From: Bacteroidales bacterium
GTDB taxonomy: Bacteria; Bacteroidota; Bacteroidia; Bacteroidales; UBA12077
Assembly (NCBI GenBank): GCA_019038645.1
Contig: JAHOYT010000048.1
Span: 1 to 35,820 of the forward strand
Reading direction: 5' to 3'
Length of the DNA stretch: 35,820 bases
Within the stretch, counting starts at the first letter, position 1, and every line of letters starts with the position of its first letter. The notes under the pieces are model-generated. The model saw only the letters and a program-made list of their open reading frames with translations. It made no database searches and had not been told where the DNA came from. A program made the position numbers and the translations under genes. Shown here piece by piece: positions 7,966-17,227 of this stretch.

Positions 7966-9498
7966 ATGAAACCGCACAAAACCCTACTCTTTCTAATTAG
8001 TGTTTTTCTTGTACTTTCGTTTCTGTCATTTGTTTTTCCAAAAGAAGGTTTTCAAATTGGTAGTAAGCTTCTTTTACAATTTCCCGATATTAAAAGCTTA
8101 TTTACTCCACAAGAGTCAAAATATGCCGATATTAATGAAATACTCGCATATCATCAATCCGATATTATTGAAAATATTGATGATTTAGTTACTGATACTA
8201 TTATAGAAGTATATGACAGCCTACAGATAATGCCGGATTCACTAAAAGCAGATATCGCAACGGATACTTTGGGTTTTGTAGATTCCTCCAAAATAATAAA
8301 ACAAGAAAAACAACCAGGTACAATCCGGCAATACCTGGAATATCAGGACAACAACAAATCTGTTTTATATCCATTTTTCAATCATCTGAAAAACCTAAAA
8401 ACTTCGAATGAATTAATACGAATATTACATTATGGCGATTCCCAGATTGAGGGAGATCGCATAACTTCTTATATCAGGAATGAGTTACAAAAGCAATTTG
8501 GAGGATCAGGTATTGGCTTGTTTACACCAGTTCTTATAAAAGGAACAAATATATCAATGCAACATAAGCTTAACGGAACATGGAATCGTTACACTATTCA
8601 AAGTATAAAAAACGGGAATATTTTTCATAAGCGGTTAGGTGCTTTAATGAATTTCGGGCGATTTGCTCCTATAAATTCGGTTAATAACAAAATGTATTAT
8701 GGAGAAATTAATCTTCGAAAATCAAATATTACTTATCAAAGAACCAGAAAGTTCAAACAATGCCGGGTTTTTTACGGATTTAACAATGGTCCTTTTATAG
8801 CAGAAATAAAATACAAAGATCAAACTTTAGATGCTGAACTAATTCCGATTTCCAGACAATTAAACACAATTTCATGGGATATTGATGGCGCCCTGGATGA
8901 GATTACCATTAGCTTTAAAGGTGAAGACAGTCCGGATATTTATGGTATTGCTCTGGACGATCATTCAGGAGTTGCTGTTGATAATATTCCTTTACGAGGA
9001 AGTAGCGGAACTGATTTTACAAGAACAGATCTTGCATTTCTTCGCTCTATGTATCAGAAGTTAAATACTAAATTAATTATCCTGCAGTTTGGTGTTAATC
9101 TCGTTCCATACATTACCAAAGATTACTCTTATTACGAAAAGCAATTTTATAAACAATTAAAAACACTAAAAGGACTTAGGCCAGATATAAGTATTATAGT
9201 TATTGGTGTTTCGGATATGTCTCAGAATAAAAACGGACAATATGTCTCATATCCTAATATCGAAAAAATACGCAATGCTCAAAAAAATGCTGCTTTTAAA
9301 GCCGACTGTGCATTTTGGGACATGTACGAAGCTATGGGCGGAAAAAATTCCATGCCAGCATGGGTAAATGCAAATCCCGCTTTAGCAAGGCCTGATTTTA
9401 CACATTTTTCCTGGAAAGGATCAATAGTAATTTCTAAAATGTTTTACGAGGCACTAATGAATGATTATAACGAATATCTTAAAAAAGCAAAACCATAA
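7966..9498 (+). CDS. SGNH/GDSL hydrolase-fold protein, membrane-anchored (first of pair)
   Basis: 510-residue protein with an N-terminal hydrophobic segment (about 6-24) acting as signal or membrane anchor, then an acidic, probably flexible stretch (about 45-115). The SGNH core starts near 150. The GDS block is HYGDSQ with Ser159, the Asn block is LQFGVN, and the C-terminal catalytic pair is in DFTH (PDFTHFSWKG). All catalytic positions are kept, so it should be an active esterase or O-acyltransferase on the periplasmic side. It stands first in a three-gene run with a second SGNH protein and an MBOAT protein. By analogy with AlgI/AlgJ/AlgX and PatA/PatB, it probably accepts an acyl group handed across the membrane and places it on a glycan. 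The glycan is unknown. Confidence 0.8.
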   Translation: MKPHKTLLFLISVFLVLSFLSFVFPKEGFQIGSKLLLQFPDIKSLFTPQESKYADINEILAYHQSDIIENIDDLVTDTIIEVYDSLQIMPDSLKADIATDTLGFVDSSKIIKQEKQPGTIRQYLEYQDNNKSVLYPFFNHLKNLKTSNELIRILHYGDSQIEGDRITSYIRNELQKQFGGSGIGLFTPVLIKGTNISMQHKLNGTWNRYTIQSIKNGNIFHKRLGALMNFGRFAPINSVNNKMYYGEINLRKSNITYQRTRKFKQCRVFYGFNNGPFIAEIKYKDQTLDAELIPISRQLNTISWDIDGALDEITISFKGEDSPDIYGIALDDHSGVAVDNIPLRGSSGTDFTRTDLAFLRSMYQKLNTKLIILQFGVNLVPYITKDYSYYEKQFYKQLKTLKGLRPDISIIVIGVSDMSQNKNGQYVSYPNIEKIRNAQKNAAFKADCAFWDMYEAMGGKNSMPAWVNANPALARPDFTHFSWKGSIVISKMFYEALMNDYNEYLKKAKP

Positions 9499-9500
9499 GA

Positions 9501-10754
9501 ATGCAGCAATTAAAAAGTAAATTATTAATAATAATATTTTTGAGTCTGGCATTATCAGTAAAAAGCCAGACTATATGCGATACATTACCTTTTATAAATT
9601 GTGATGCAAATGAAATTATTAGATTCAAAAATGACTCTAACACAAATAACTTAATACAAAAACTTACAAACTTAAAATCAGGTAAAAATGAATCTGTTCA
9701 AATTGTTCATATTGGAGATTCACATTTACAAGCAGGTTTTTTAACCGAAAAAATTAAACAACAATTATTTCAATATTACTCAAATTCAGATACTATTGCT
9801 GCACCAGGATTTATATTTCCATATGCTATTGCCAAAACAAACAACCCATTCTTTTTTAAGGTTGATTATACAGGAACCTGGGATTGGTGTAAAAATACAG
9901 ATCAGGAAAAAAATTGCAGTTTAGGATTATCAGGAATAACGGTCAGAACGAAAGATTCCATTGCTTCAATATGCATAAAAATGCAGAATCAGAAATATAA
10001 TGATCCTTTGAAGTACTATTTTAACCACATAAAAATTTTACATAACACAATTAATCATCCCGGAATCAAAATTAATGGCAAAAATGTCAAAACTTTCGAC
10101 GGATATTCTTCTATTGAATTGCAAAACTTAACTGACTCCTTTTGTATTGAAATAAGCCAGCAAAATGAAAATCATTTTGAATTATATGGTATTATTTTAG
10201 GAAATAGCATTTCAAAAATTAATTACCATTCCATAGGAGTAAATGGTGCTACTGCTCAATCCTATTTACAATGTGATTATTTCTCGGGTCATCTTCAGAA
10301 TATAAATCCCGATTTAGTTATCATATCCCTTGGAACAAATGAAGCCTATGATGATGATTTTTCAAAACTGGAACATGAATATATTTTAAAAGATTTAATC
10401 TATCAGATTCAGGATGTTTCTCATAATGCAGCAATTTTGATTATAAGTGCTAATGATCATTTAAAAAACCGGGAGTTTGCTAATCTTAACATTCAAAAAG
10501 TAAATGACAATATTGTTAATATATGTAAAGAGCTGAATTTAAACTATTGGGATTTTTACAACATAATGGGAGGCGAAAACTCAATCATAGATTGGTACGA
10601 AAAAGGATTAACCAGCGAAGATAAATTACATTTAAAAAGGTCAGGCTATGAAATTCAGGGCGAGCTATTTTTTAAGGCGTTTATAAATATGATAGAGAAT
10701 AATAATATGAATGTCGTTTCTGGTCCTAATAAGGAATATAAACCTGTAAAATAG
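9501..10754 (+). CDS. SGNH/GDSL hydrolase-fold protein, secreted (second of pair)
   Basis: 417-residue exported protein whose ATG lies 2 bases after the previous stop codon, so translation is probably coupled. Signal peptide about 1-22, ending VKSQ. Core blocks: HIGDSH with Ser74, ISLGTNEAY as the Asn block, and DKLH near residue 377 as the Asp/His pair. Catalytic residues are complete. It is a divergent paralogue of its upstream neighbour, shorter because it lacks the long acidic N-terminal linker. Between the Ser and Asn blocks sits an inserted beta-rich region (about 90-235) that could bind carbohydrate. Together with the neighbour and the MBOAT protein it forms a presumed glycan O-acylation system; which of the two SGNH proteins transfers and which hydrolyses cannot be told from sequence. 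Confidence 0.8.
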   Translation: MQQLKSKLLIIIFLSLALSVKSQTICDTLPFINCDANEIIRFKNDSNTNNLIQKLTNLKSGKNESVQIVHIGDSHLQAGFLTEKIKQQLFQYYSNSDTIAAPGFIFPYAIAKTNNPFFFKVDYTGTWDWCKNTDQEKNCSLGLSGITVRTKDSIASICIKMQNQKYNDPLKYYFNHIKILHNTINHPGIKINGKNVKTFDGYSSIELQNLTDSFCIEISQQNENHFELYGIILGNSISKINYHSIGVNGATAQSYLQCDYFSGHLQNINPDLVIISLGTNEAYDDDFSKLEHEYILKDLIYQIQDVSHNAAILIISANDHLKNREFANLNIQKVNDNIVNICKELNLNYWDFYNIMGGENSIIDWYEKGLTSEDKLHLKRSGYEIQGELFFKAFINMIENNNMNVVSGPNKEYKPVK

Positions 10755-10790
10755 ATTCCTGATCATCGCGATGCTTCGTCAGGAATGACA
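10755..10790. repeat. REP-like palindromic element A
   Basis: ATTCCTGA (10755-10762) and TCAGGAAT (10779-10786) form a perfect 8-base inverted repeat around CATCGCGATG (10764-10773), itself a perfect palindrome. Read on the minus strand it starts TGTCATTCC, as does the element at 25750. It sits between two genes of one operon, so it may be a dispersed repeat that landed there, forming an RNA hairpin that could lower expression of the MBOAT gene. Confidence 0.5.
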
Positions 10791-10803
10791 TATAAAAAGT
10801 AAA

Positions 10804-12339
10804 ATGGATATTTTAAAAGACATATTACTCTATTCTGAAGCTAAACCGTTGTTGTTTACAAGGTTTTTCTTCTGGGGATTTTATGCCTTTATATTAATAT
10901 TCTATTCTATCCTTTACAAAAAAAATCATCTTCGTCATGCCTGGTTATTTTTTATGAGTTTGTTTTTTTATTATAAATCGGGCGGTTACTTCTTTACTTT
11001 ATTGATTTTCTCGACGATAGCAGACTTTACACTTGGACAATTAATATATTCGGCTAAAACAAATTTAAAAAAGAAATTATTTGTAGCGTGCAGCGTTTTA
11101 ATCAACCTGGGTTTATTAGGATATTTTAAATACACTTATTTTTTTACAGACATTATAAATTCAACTTTCCATACTAATTTCGAAGTAATTAATCACCTGG
11201 CAAACTGGACAAACAATTTAACAGGCTCATCTTTTGATATTTCCCGCATTATTTTACCTGTAGGGATTTCATTTTATACTTTTCAGACTATTAGTTACAC
11301 TGTTGATGTTTATCGTAAAAAACTTAAACCTGTTAAAAATATTATTGACTTTGGTTTTTATGTTTCATTTTTCCCACAATTAGTAGCCGGTCCAATTGTT
11401 CGTGCAGCAGAATTTATTCCACAATTATATCAGAAATTCAAATTATCCCGGCAGGAATTCGGACATGCCACATTCTTAATTCTTAATGGGTTAGTTAAAA
11501 AGATGCTGATTTCTGATTATATTTCAATAAATTTTGTTGACAGGATTTTTGATTCACCAGGCTCGTTTACTGGTTTTGAAAATCTGATGGCTGTTTATGG
11601 ATATTCTATACAGATATACTGCGATTTTTCGGGTTACACCGATATTGCTATTGGAGTTGCTCTTTTGCTTGGATTCAGGCTTCCCGTAAATTTTAATTCT
11701 CCGTACAAAGCGATAAATATTACCGATTTCTGGAGAAGGTGGCACATTTCATTATCATCATGGCTAAGGGATTATTTATACATTCCCCTCGGAGGTAACA
11801 AAAAAGGGAAATCCAGAATGTATGTTAATATTATGATAACAATGCTGCTTGGAGGTTTGTGGCACGGAGCCAACCTGCGCTTTATTATTTGGGGAGGAAT
11901 ACATGGTCTGGGGCTTGTAATTCATAAGCTTTGGGTTAAGCTAAATTTATCATTAAGTAAGTATTATACTTCAAAATCAAGCAAAAATGTTTTTCTGAGG
12001 TTTATCTCAGTTTTTACAACATTTCATCTGGTAACTTTTGCATGGATATTTTTCAGAGCAGAATCATTGGAAATAGCAACAGGTATGATCAGGCAGATAT
12101 TCACTAATTTCCAACCCGGACTTGTTCCAATAATGATTTCATCGTATTACAAAACCCTGTTACTAATTTTTGTCGGACTCGGAATTCACTGGCTACCATC
12201 ATCCTTTAAAGAGAACTATCGTGGTTGGTATATAAAATCTCATATTGCCATTAAAGTTCTGCTTGTAGTTTTTGTAATTTTTATCCTGTATCAGATAAAA
12301 TCATCTGAAATACAGCCTTTTATTTATTTCCAGTTTTAA
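10804..12339 (+). CDS. MBOAT-family membrane O-acyltransferase (AlgI/DltB/PatA type)
   Basis: 511-residue polytopic membrane protein with about ten hydrophobic segments. The MBOAT core shows FWRRWHISLSSWLRDYLYIP, a conserved stretch of AlgI-type proteins, then the segment LLGGLWHGAN whose His is the invariant MBOAT residue. This class takes acyl groups from cytosolic acyl-CoA and passes them through the membrane to an outer partner. Here the partners are the two SGNH proteins encoded just upstream; the 49-base gap carries a palindromic repeat. The likely product is an O-acetylated surface or secreted polysaccharide. The gene converges with the FkbM methyltransferase gene, 29 bases apart. Assignment to the family is firm; the substrate is open. 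Confidence 0.9.
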   Translation: MDILKDILLYSEAKPLLFTRFFFWGFYAFILIFYSILYKKNHLRHAWLFFMSLFFYYKSGGYFFTLLIFSTIADFTLGQLIYSAKTNLKKKLFVACSVLINLGLLGYFKYTYFFTDIINSTFHTNFEVINHLANWTNNLTGSSFDISRIILPVGISFYTFQTISYTVDVYRKKLKPVKNIIDFGFYVSFFPQLVAGPIVRAAEFIPQLYQKFKLSRQEFGHATFLILNGLVKKMLISDYISINFVDRIFDSPGSFTGFENLMAVYGYSIQIYCDFSGYTDIAIGVALLLGFRLPVNFNSPYKAINITDFWRRWHISLSSWLRDYLYIPLGGNKKGKSRMYVNIMITMLLGGLWHGANLRFIIWGGIHGLGLVIHKLWVKLNLSLSKYYTSKSSKNVFLRFISVFTTFHLVTFAWIFFRAESLEIATGMIRQIFTNFQPGLVPIMISSYYKTLLLIFVGLGIHWLPSSFKENYRGWYIKSHIAIKVLLVVFVIFILYQIKSSEIQPFIYFQF

Positions 12340-12368
12340 ACAATCAAACTCTGCTAACTCATTATTCT

Positions 12369-13169
12369 TTATTTGGACAATAAATTTTTTAATTCATTGT
12401 CTGATTTATGAATTGCCACAAAATTAGTGCCTATAAAATCCTCATGATAGAAAGAGTAATCTCTGAACTTAACTTTTTTCGGATAAATTTTGCCTATTAT
12501 ATAATCATACTTATCGAAAAAATCATAATAATCTACTAATAAGCTCTTTGTAGTAATATTAATATAACCATACTCAAATTGAATCAACCTTATCGTTTTG
12601 TTTTTTAAAGCATTTTCTACTCCGTTTAAAACATCCATTTCTGCTCCTTCAACATCAAGTTTAAGAAAATCAATATATTCGATATTGTTATCCTTAATAA
12701 AATTATCTCCGGAAATAAGATCAATTTCTACTGTTTCCTTGACAGAATTATTTATTCCTTTAATATCAAATAATGATGAGTGTGTATGCGCCGGATAAAG
12801 ATTAATTTGCTTTTTTATATTCTCTTTATAAAGACCTTTGTTAATAAGATTTATAGTTTTATCAGAAATATGCACTGTATTTTCTTTTAAAAGATTAAAC
12901 GTATCTAAAACTGGTTCAAAAGAGTAAATTGTTGCATTCTTTAAAAATTTATGAGCAATTAGGCTATATCCGCCAATATTTGCACCTACATCCAAGACAA
13001 TTTTAGGATTTATTTTACTGGTTTGTTTTAATAACCGGGCTTCACCATTACTATACACGTCATGATTCCTGTTTTCATAAAATCTGTTCATCGATCTGCC
13101 AAATCCGGCTAATCCACTAAATACTAAATTGTGTGTATTTCTTTTAAATACCCTCTTTAAAGTTTTCAT
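12369..13169 (-). CDS. FkbM-family SAM-dependent methyltransferase
   Basis: 266-residue cytosolic protein with the FkbM layout: VLDVGANIGGYS (about 58-69) is the SAM-binding motif I, IYSFEP (about 81-86) motif II, and FLKLDVEGAEMDVL (about 158-171) the characteristic FkbM block. The family O-methylates sugars, lipids and other small molecules. The open frame extends upstream to a TTG at 13211, but the ATG at 13169 gives a normal N terminus and is preferred. It lies between an MBOAT acylation cassette and an ABC exporter, which fits a role in modifying a surface glycan or lipid; this is inference from position only. It is divergent from the exporter. Confidence 0.8.
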   Translation of the reverse strand: MKTLKRVFKRNTHNLVFSGLAGFGRSMNRFYENRNHDVYSNGEARLLKQTSKINPKIVLDVGANIGGYSLIAHKFLKNATIYSFEPVLDTFNLLKENTVHISDKTINLINKGLYKENIKKQINLYPAHTHSSLFDIKGINNSVKETVEIDLISGDNFIKDNNIEYIDFLKLDVEGAEMDVLNGVENALKNKTIRLIQFEYGYINITTKSLLVDYYDFFDKYDYIIGKIYPKKVKFRDYSFYHEDFIGTNFVAIHKSDNELKNLLSK

Positions 13170-13289
13170 ATATATTTTAAAATAATATCGTTTACTGAGT
13201 AGTTGGCCCAAAAGTATATAAAAGTAGCAAATATTACTAATATATATAAGCGCCCTGAGTTTATACTCGAGAATGTTGTATTTTTTAAA

Positions 13290-13297
13290 TACATTTG
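13290..13297 (+). promoter_or_regulatory. Candidate -7 box of the ABC exporter gene
   Basis: TACATTTG is an exact TAnnTTTG match, leaving about 23 bases to the start codon. The nearest TTG (13276-13278) is only 11 bases upstream, so the -33 element is unclear. Confidence 0.4.
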
Positions 13298-13320
13298 CAT
13301 CTTAATTAAGGCGTTTTTTT

Positions 13321-15144
13321 ATGAAAATAATTGCACGAATTTATACTTTAATAAAATCTTATTCATTAAAAGTAATTCTAAGCATACTCTTTGCACTTCT
13401 GGGAACAATATTTTCGCTTGGATCATTTGTAATGATTACCCCGTTTTTGCAAATTCTGTTCAAAATACAACCCGTTGTTAATGATGTCGTAGCCGTTGAT
13501 GTTGGTAATTTTGAAACGATTAAGCATAATTTTAATTATTTTTTAAGTCAGTTAATGGTCACAAACGGTGAGAAGGTTGCCCTTCTTGTGGTTAGTCTGG
13601 CTCTGGCCTTTTTAGTTCTTCTTAAGACTTTCTTTTTATATTCAAGCAGGCTGGCCATGATTCCAATAAGAACAGGTGTTGTGCGGGACTTAAGAAATAA
13701 ACTTAATACCAAAATTCTTAATATTCAGATTTCATATTTTACTGAAGAAAGAAAAGGAGATATTATTTCGAGAATGACCAGTGATGTACAGGAAATAGAA
13801 AATACAGTTGTTATGTCTCTTTTCGGAGCAATTAAAGCACCAATCACAATAATAATATATTTGGTTTCTTTATTTGTAATAAGCTTCAAGCTTACATTAT
13901 TTGTACTTGTATTATTACCTGCGACAGGTTTTGTAATTGGTAAAATCGGGAAATCCCTAAGAAAGAAATCTGCAAAAAGTCAACAAAAACTGGGCTTGCT
14001 TCTGTCATATATCGAAGAATCGTTATTTGGATTACGAATTATTAAAGCTTTTAATTCAGAAGATAAAATTAATGATCGTTTTCAGCAGGAAAACAGTTCT
14101 TATACTAAATTAATGAACAGAATCTGGCGTAGGAAAGATCTTGCAGGTCCTCTTAGCGAGTTTCTTTCTACATTTGTGATTGTTATCCTGCTTTGGTACG
14201 GAGGTAATATGGTGCTAGGTAATACTTCAACCCTTAATCCTGCTGATTTTATTCTATATCTTGTTATTTTTTCACAAATAATTGTTCCCGCAAAAGACTT
14301 ATCTTCTGTGCATTACAATATACAAAAAGGGATGGCATCTATGGACCGGATAGATCATGTGCTTGATGCAGATATTTCTATTAAGGAAAAGCCAAATGCC
14401 GAACCAATAACAGATTTTACACAAACAGTCGAATACAAAAATCTGAGCTTTAAATACATTGAAGACTACGTACTTAAAAATATAAATATCAAAATTGAAA
14501 AAGGAAAAACGATTGCTTTAGTTGGTCAGTCCGGTTCAGGAAAATCAACATTAGTAGATTTACTTCCCCGGTTTTATGATGTTAAAGAAGGGGAAATTTT
14601 AATTGACGGGTATAATGTTCAGGATTTGAAAATAAAAGATCTTCGAAATTTAATGGGAATAGTTAGCCAGGAATCAATATTATTTAATGATTCAATTTAT
14701 AATAATATTGCTTTCGGAATGGAAAATGCTGATGAAGATCAAATAATAGCGGCAGCTAAAGTAGCAAATGCACATGAGTTTATTTTACAAACCGAAGATG
14801 GCTATCAAACAAATATTGGCGACAGGGGAACTAAACTTTCAGGTGGACAACGACAAAGAATAAGCATTGCAAGGGCTGTGTTGAAAAATCCGCCTATTCT
14901 TATTCTTGATGAAGCAACTTCATCTTTAGATACTGAATCTGAAAAACTGGTCCAGGACGCACTGTTTAAATTAATGAAAAACAGAACTTCAATAGTTATT
15001 GCTCACAGGCTATCGACAGTTCGTAATGCCAATGAAATTTGCGTGCTGCACGAAGGAGAAATAGTGGAAAGAGGGAAGCATGATGAGCTGATTAAAAAAC
15101 AAGGAGTATACAAAAAACTACACGATTTGCAAATATTTGCTTAA
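13321..15144 (+). CDS. MsbA-like ABC exporter, permease-ATPase half transporter
   Basis: 607-residue half transporter that should work as a homodimer in the inner membrane. Residues 1-330 form the six-helix exporter domain. The ATPase domain shows Walker A GQSGSGKST (402-410), the signature LSGGQRQR (506-513), Walker B ILILDEATSSLD (526-537) and the H-loop AHRLST (His562), all intact. The layout and length are those of MsbA lipid A flippases and of the wider family of lipid and peptide exporters. There is no N-terminal C39 peptidase, so it is not the processing transporter for the GG-leader peptide at 7706-7825. The gene stands alone with its own promoter candidate and a strong terminator. 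Confidence 0.88.
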   Translation: MKIIARIYTLIKSYSLKVILSILFALLGTIFSLGSFVMITPFLQILFKIQPVVNDVVAVDVGNFETIKHNFNYFLSQLMVTNGEKVALLVVSLALAFLVLLKTFFLYSSRLAMIPIRTGVVRDLRNKLNTKILNIQISYFTEERKGDIISRMTSDVQEIENTVVMSLFGAIKAPITIIIYLVSLFVISFKLTLFVLVLLPATGFVIGKIGKSLRKKSAKSQQKLGLLLSYIEESLFGLRIIKAFNSEDKINDRFQQENSSYTKLMNRIWRRKDLAGPLSEFLSTFVIVILLWYGGNMVLGNTSTLNPADFILYLVIFSQIIVPAKDLSSVHYNIQKGMASMDRIDHVLDADISIKEKPNAEPITDFTQTVEYKNLSFKYIEDYVLKNINIKIEKGKTIALVGQSGSGKSTLVDLLPRFYDVKEGEILIDGYNVQDLKIKDLRNLMGIVSQESILFNDSIYNNIAFGMENADEDQIIAAAKVANAHEFILQTEDGYQTNIGDRGTKLSGGQRQRISIARAVLKNPPILILDEATSSLDTESEKLVQDALFKLMKNRTSIVIAHRLSTVRNANEICVLHEGEIVERGKHDELIKKQGVYKKLHDLQIFA

Positions 15145-15149
15145 CAGAT

Positions 15150-15180
15150 AAAAGGAGAAACACACGGTTTCTCCTTTTTT
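15150..15180 (+). terminator. Rho-independent terminator of the ABC exporter gene
   Basis: AAAAGGAGAAAC (15150-15161) pairs perfectly with GTTTCTCCTTTT (15167-15178) over a 5-base loop, ending in a T run and starting 5 bases after the stop codon. The 12-base stem makes this one of the two clearest terminators in the window. Confidence 0.9.
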
Positions 15181-15226
15181 AATGTTTTAAAACCCTAATA
15201 AACGAATCCTTTTTCCATTTTTTTCG

Positions 15227-15234
15227 TAACTTTA
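15227..15234 (+). promoter_or_regulatory. Possible -7 box of the SpoIIE-phosphatase gene
   Basis: TAACTTTA matches TAnnTTTG at all but the last base and lies about 43 bases before the chosen ATG. No -33 TTG at the right spacing is seen. Confidence 0.25.
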
Positions 15235-15276
15235 AAAATTACGATCATTTTTTATAAAAAATTGTTTTTTGCTGAT

Positions 15277-17217
15277 ATGAAAAATCGATTACCAGCTTTT
15301 TTAATTTTACTTTTCCTGTTTAATACTTATGCCGGTATATTTAAAGTTTATTCACAAAACTATAATATTGACTCACTGGAGTTTTTATTGGAAAAATCGG
15401 AGGATATCAGGAAAATACCATATTATTATGCCTTAACTGATTATTATATATATAATGCCACAGACAAAGCAATAAGACTTGCCAACGAATTTTTAGTTCT
15501 TGGAGAAAAACACGACAGTATCAGAATTATTGAATACTGTTATCAGATATTAGGTGAAGCTTATTTTTTTCAGGAAAAATACGATAACTCACTTGATTAT
15601 TTTAAAAGATACCTTGACACTCAGATTGAGACTGAAAATGAACGTGGTATTAGTAGAGCCTATAATAATATGGGTATTGTTTACAGAGCTCTGGATGATT
15701 ATCCCAAGGCAATATCATGCTATGAAAAATCACTGGGAATAAATAAGAAACTTAACGATAAAAATGGACTGAGCAGTTCATATAACAATCTGGGTGTATT
15801 ACACGAGTACCTGAATTTATTTGCACAGGCAAGAGATCTTTATCAGCAATCGTTGGATATTGAAATTGAACTTATGGATCAGGAAGGGATCTCAACTTCA
15901 TTGCTTAATCTGGGAGGAGTACATTTAAAACTAAAAAACTATTATACTGCAATAGAATATTGTAATAAAAGTATTTCTATTTGTGATTCACTTAATTACA
16001 ACCATACTCTTGAAATTAACTATGAAATTCTTTACAAGATTTATAAAGAGACTAATGACGTTACAAATGCACTTCGATATTTTGAGAAATTTCAGAAATT
16101 ACGAAATAATCGTATAAACGAAGAAGCTAATGCTCAGATCGCGGAACTGGAAATCAAGTATCAGTCAGATAAAAAACAGCAGAAGATTGAGTTGTTAAGT
16201 AAACAAAAAAGACAAAAACATATTTTAAACATAATTGGGTTATTAGGTTTAGCAGTCTTTTTTATATTATTAATTATTCTTTTCATTGTTAATAAACTAA
16301 GAAGAAAAAACAATAAGGTTCTTCGCTTAAGTAATATTGAAGTTTTACAGCAGAAAGAGGAAATTGAAGCACAGCGTGATGAGATTGAAGCTCAGCGGGA
16401 TGAAATTAAACGCCAGGTTGATTTGTCTGAATTACAAACGAATAAAATTTTAAAACAAAACAAAGATATTACCGATAGCATTGAATATGCAAAACATATT
16501 CAGATTGCACTTTTTCCTGATAAAATCACTTTGCAAAAGGTTATGAAAAAAGGATTCTGCCTGTTTAAACCAAAAGATATTGTAAGCGGTGATTTTTATT
16601 GGGTTGCTGAAATAGGTAAAAAGTCAATTATTGCAGTTACAGATTGTACAGGACATGGTGTTCCGGGCGCATTCATGAGTATTATCGGGATTAATTTTCT
16701 TAACGAAATTATTTTTGATGAACTTGTATTAAAACCATCTGAGATCCTTTCCTTATTAAGGAAAAAAATAATTAAAACTATGGTTCATACTGATCGTATT
16801 GATGAATCGAAAGATGGTATGGACATGGCTCTGGTTATAATAGATTATGATAATATGACTCTTGAATATGCCGGAGCATACAACCATTTATATTATATAC
16901 GGGATCACATGTTAAATGTAATAAAGGCAGATCGAATGCCAGTGGGAGTTTCTGAAAAGGCTATTGCTCCTTTCACTAATCACACACTTGAAATTCAAAA
17001 AGAAGATTTGTTTTATATGTTTACCGACGGTTATGCCGATCAGTTTGGTGGTCCTCATAAAAAGAAATTCCGGATTGGTAATTTACGTGAATTACTTCTT
17101 GATATTCATGAAAAGGAAATGCCTGAACAAAAAAGAATTCTGCATGAAACATTTATTAACTGGAAAGGGAAAGAATCGCAAGTTGACGATGTACTTTCAG
17201 TTGGAATAAAAATTTAA
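15277..17217 (+). CDS. TPR-transmembrane-SpoIIE serine phosphatase
   Basis: 646-residue sensor-type PP2C phosphatase. From the ATG at 15277 it has a clean signal peptide (about 1-26, ending VYSQ); the TTG at 15262 would add five residues and is less likely. Periplasmic TPR repeats fill about 45-275, with NNMGIVYRALDDYPKAI and NNLGVLHEYLNLFAQAR as clear copies. One transmembrane helix lies at about 316-340. A coiled coil with heptads EIEAQRD repeated (about 360-400) leads to the SpoIIE domain (about 425-646), whose metal-site motifs are SGDFYW, TDCTGHGVPG and GMDMAL, and FTDGYADQFGG near the end. Family knowledge says such proteins dephosphorylate anti-anti-sigma or similar STAS proteins in response to an outer signal; no STAS or anti-sigma gene is nearby, so the target is unknown. 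It converges with aroK, 10 bases apart. Confidence 0.88.
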   Translation: MKNRLPAFLILLFLFNTYAGIFKVYSQNYNIDSLEFLLEKSEDIRKIPYYYALTDYYIYNATDKAIRLANEFLVLGEKHDSIRIIEYCYQILGEAYFFQEKYDNSLDYFKRYLDTQIETENERGISRAYNNMGIVYRALDDYPKAISCYEKSLGINKKLNDKNGLSSSYNNLGVLHEYLNLFAQARDLYQQSLDIEIELMDQEGISTSLLNLGGVHLKLKNYYTAIEYCNKSISICDSLNYNHTLEINYEILYKIYKETNDVTNALRYFEKFQKLRNNRINEEANAQIAELEIKYQSDKKQQKIELLSKQKRQKHILNIIGLLGLAVFFILLIILFIVNKLRRKNNKVLRLSNIEVLQQKEEIEAQRDEIEAQRDEIKRQVDLSELQTNKILKQNKDITDSIEYAKHIQIALFPDKITLQKVMKKGFCLFKPKDIVSGDFYWVAEIGKKSIIAVTDCTGHGVPGAFMSIIGINFLNEIIFDELVLKPSEILSLLRKKIIKTMVHTDRIDESKDGMDMALVIIDYDNMTLEYAGAYNHLYYIRDHMLNVIKADRMPVGVSEKAIAPFTNHTLEIQKEDLFYMFTDGYADQFGGPHKKKFRIGNLRELLLDIHEKEMPEQKRILHETFINWKGKESQVDDVLSVGIKI

Positions 17218-17227
17218 ATGATTCAAC

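Noticed and set aside
13203-13481. Plus-strand open frame of 92 codons overlapping the start of the ABC exporter gene
   Set aside because: It overlaps a well-supported gene in another frame, has a non-ATG start and shows no recognisable domain.
13321-15144. ABC exporter as the processing transporter of the GG-leader peptide
   Set aside because: No N-terminal C39 peptidase domain is present, the gene is 5.5 kb away in another transcription unit, and the sequence is MsbA-like.
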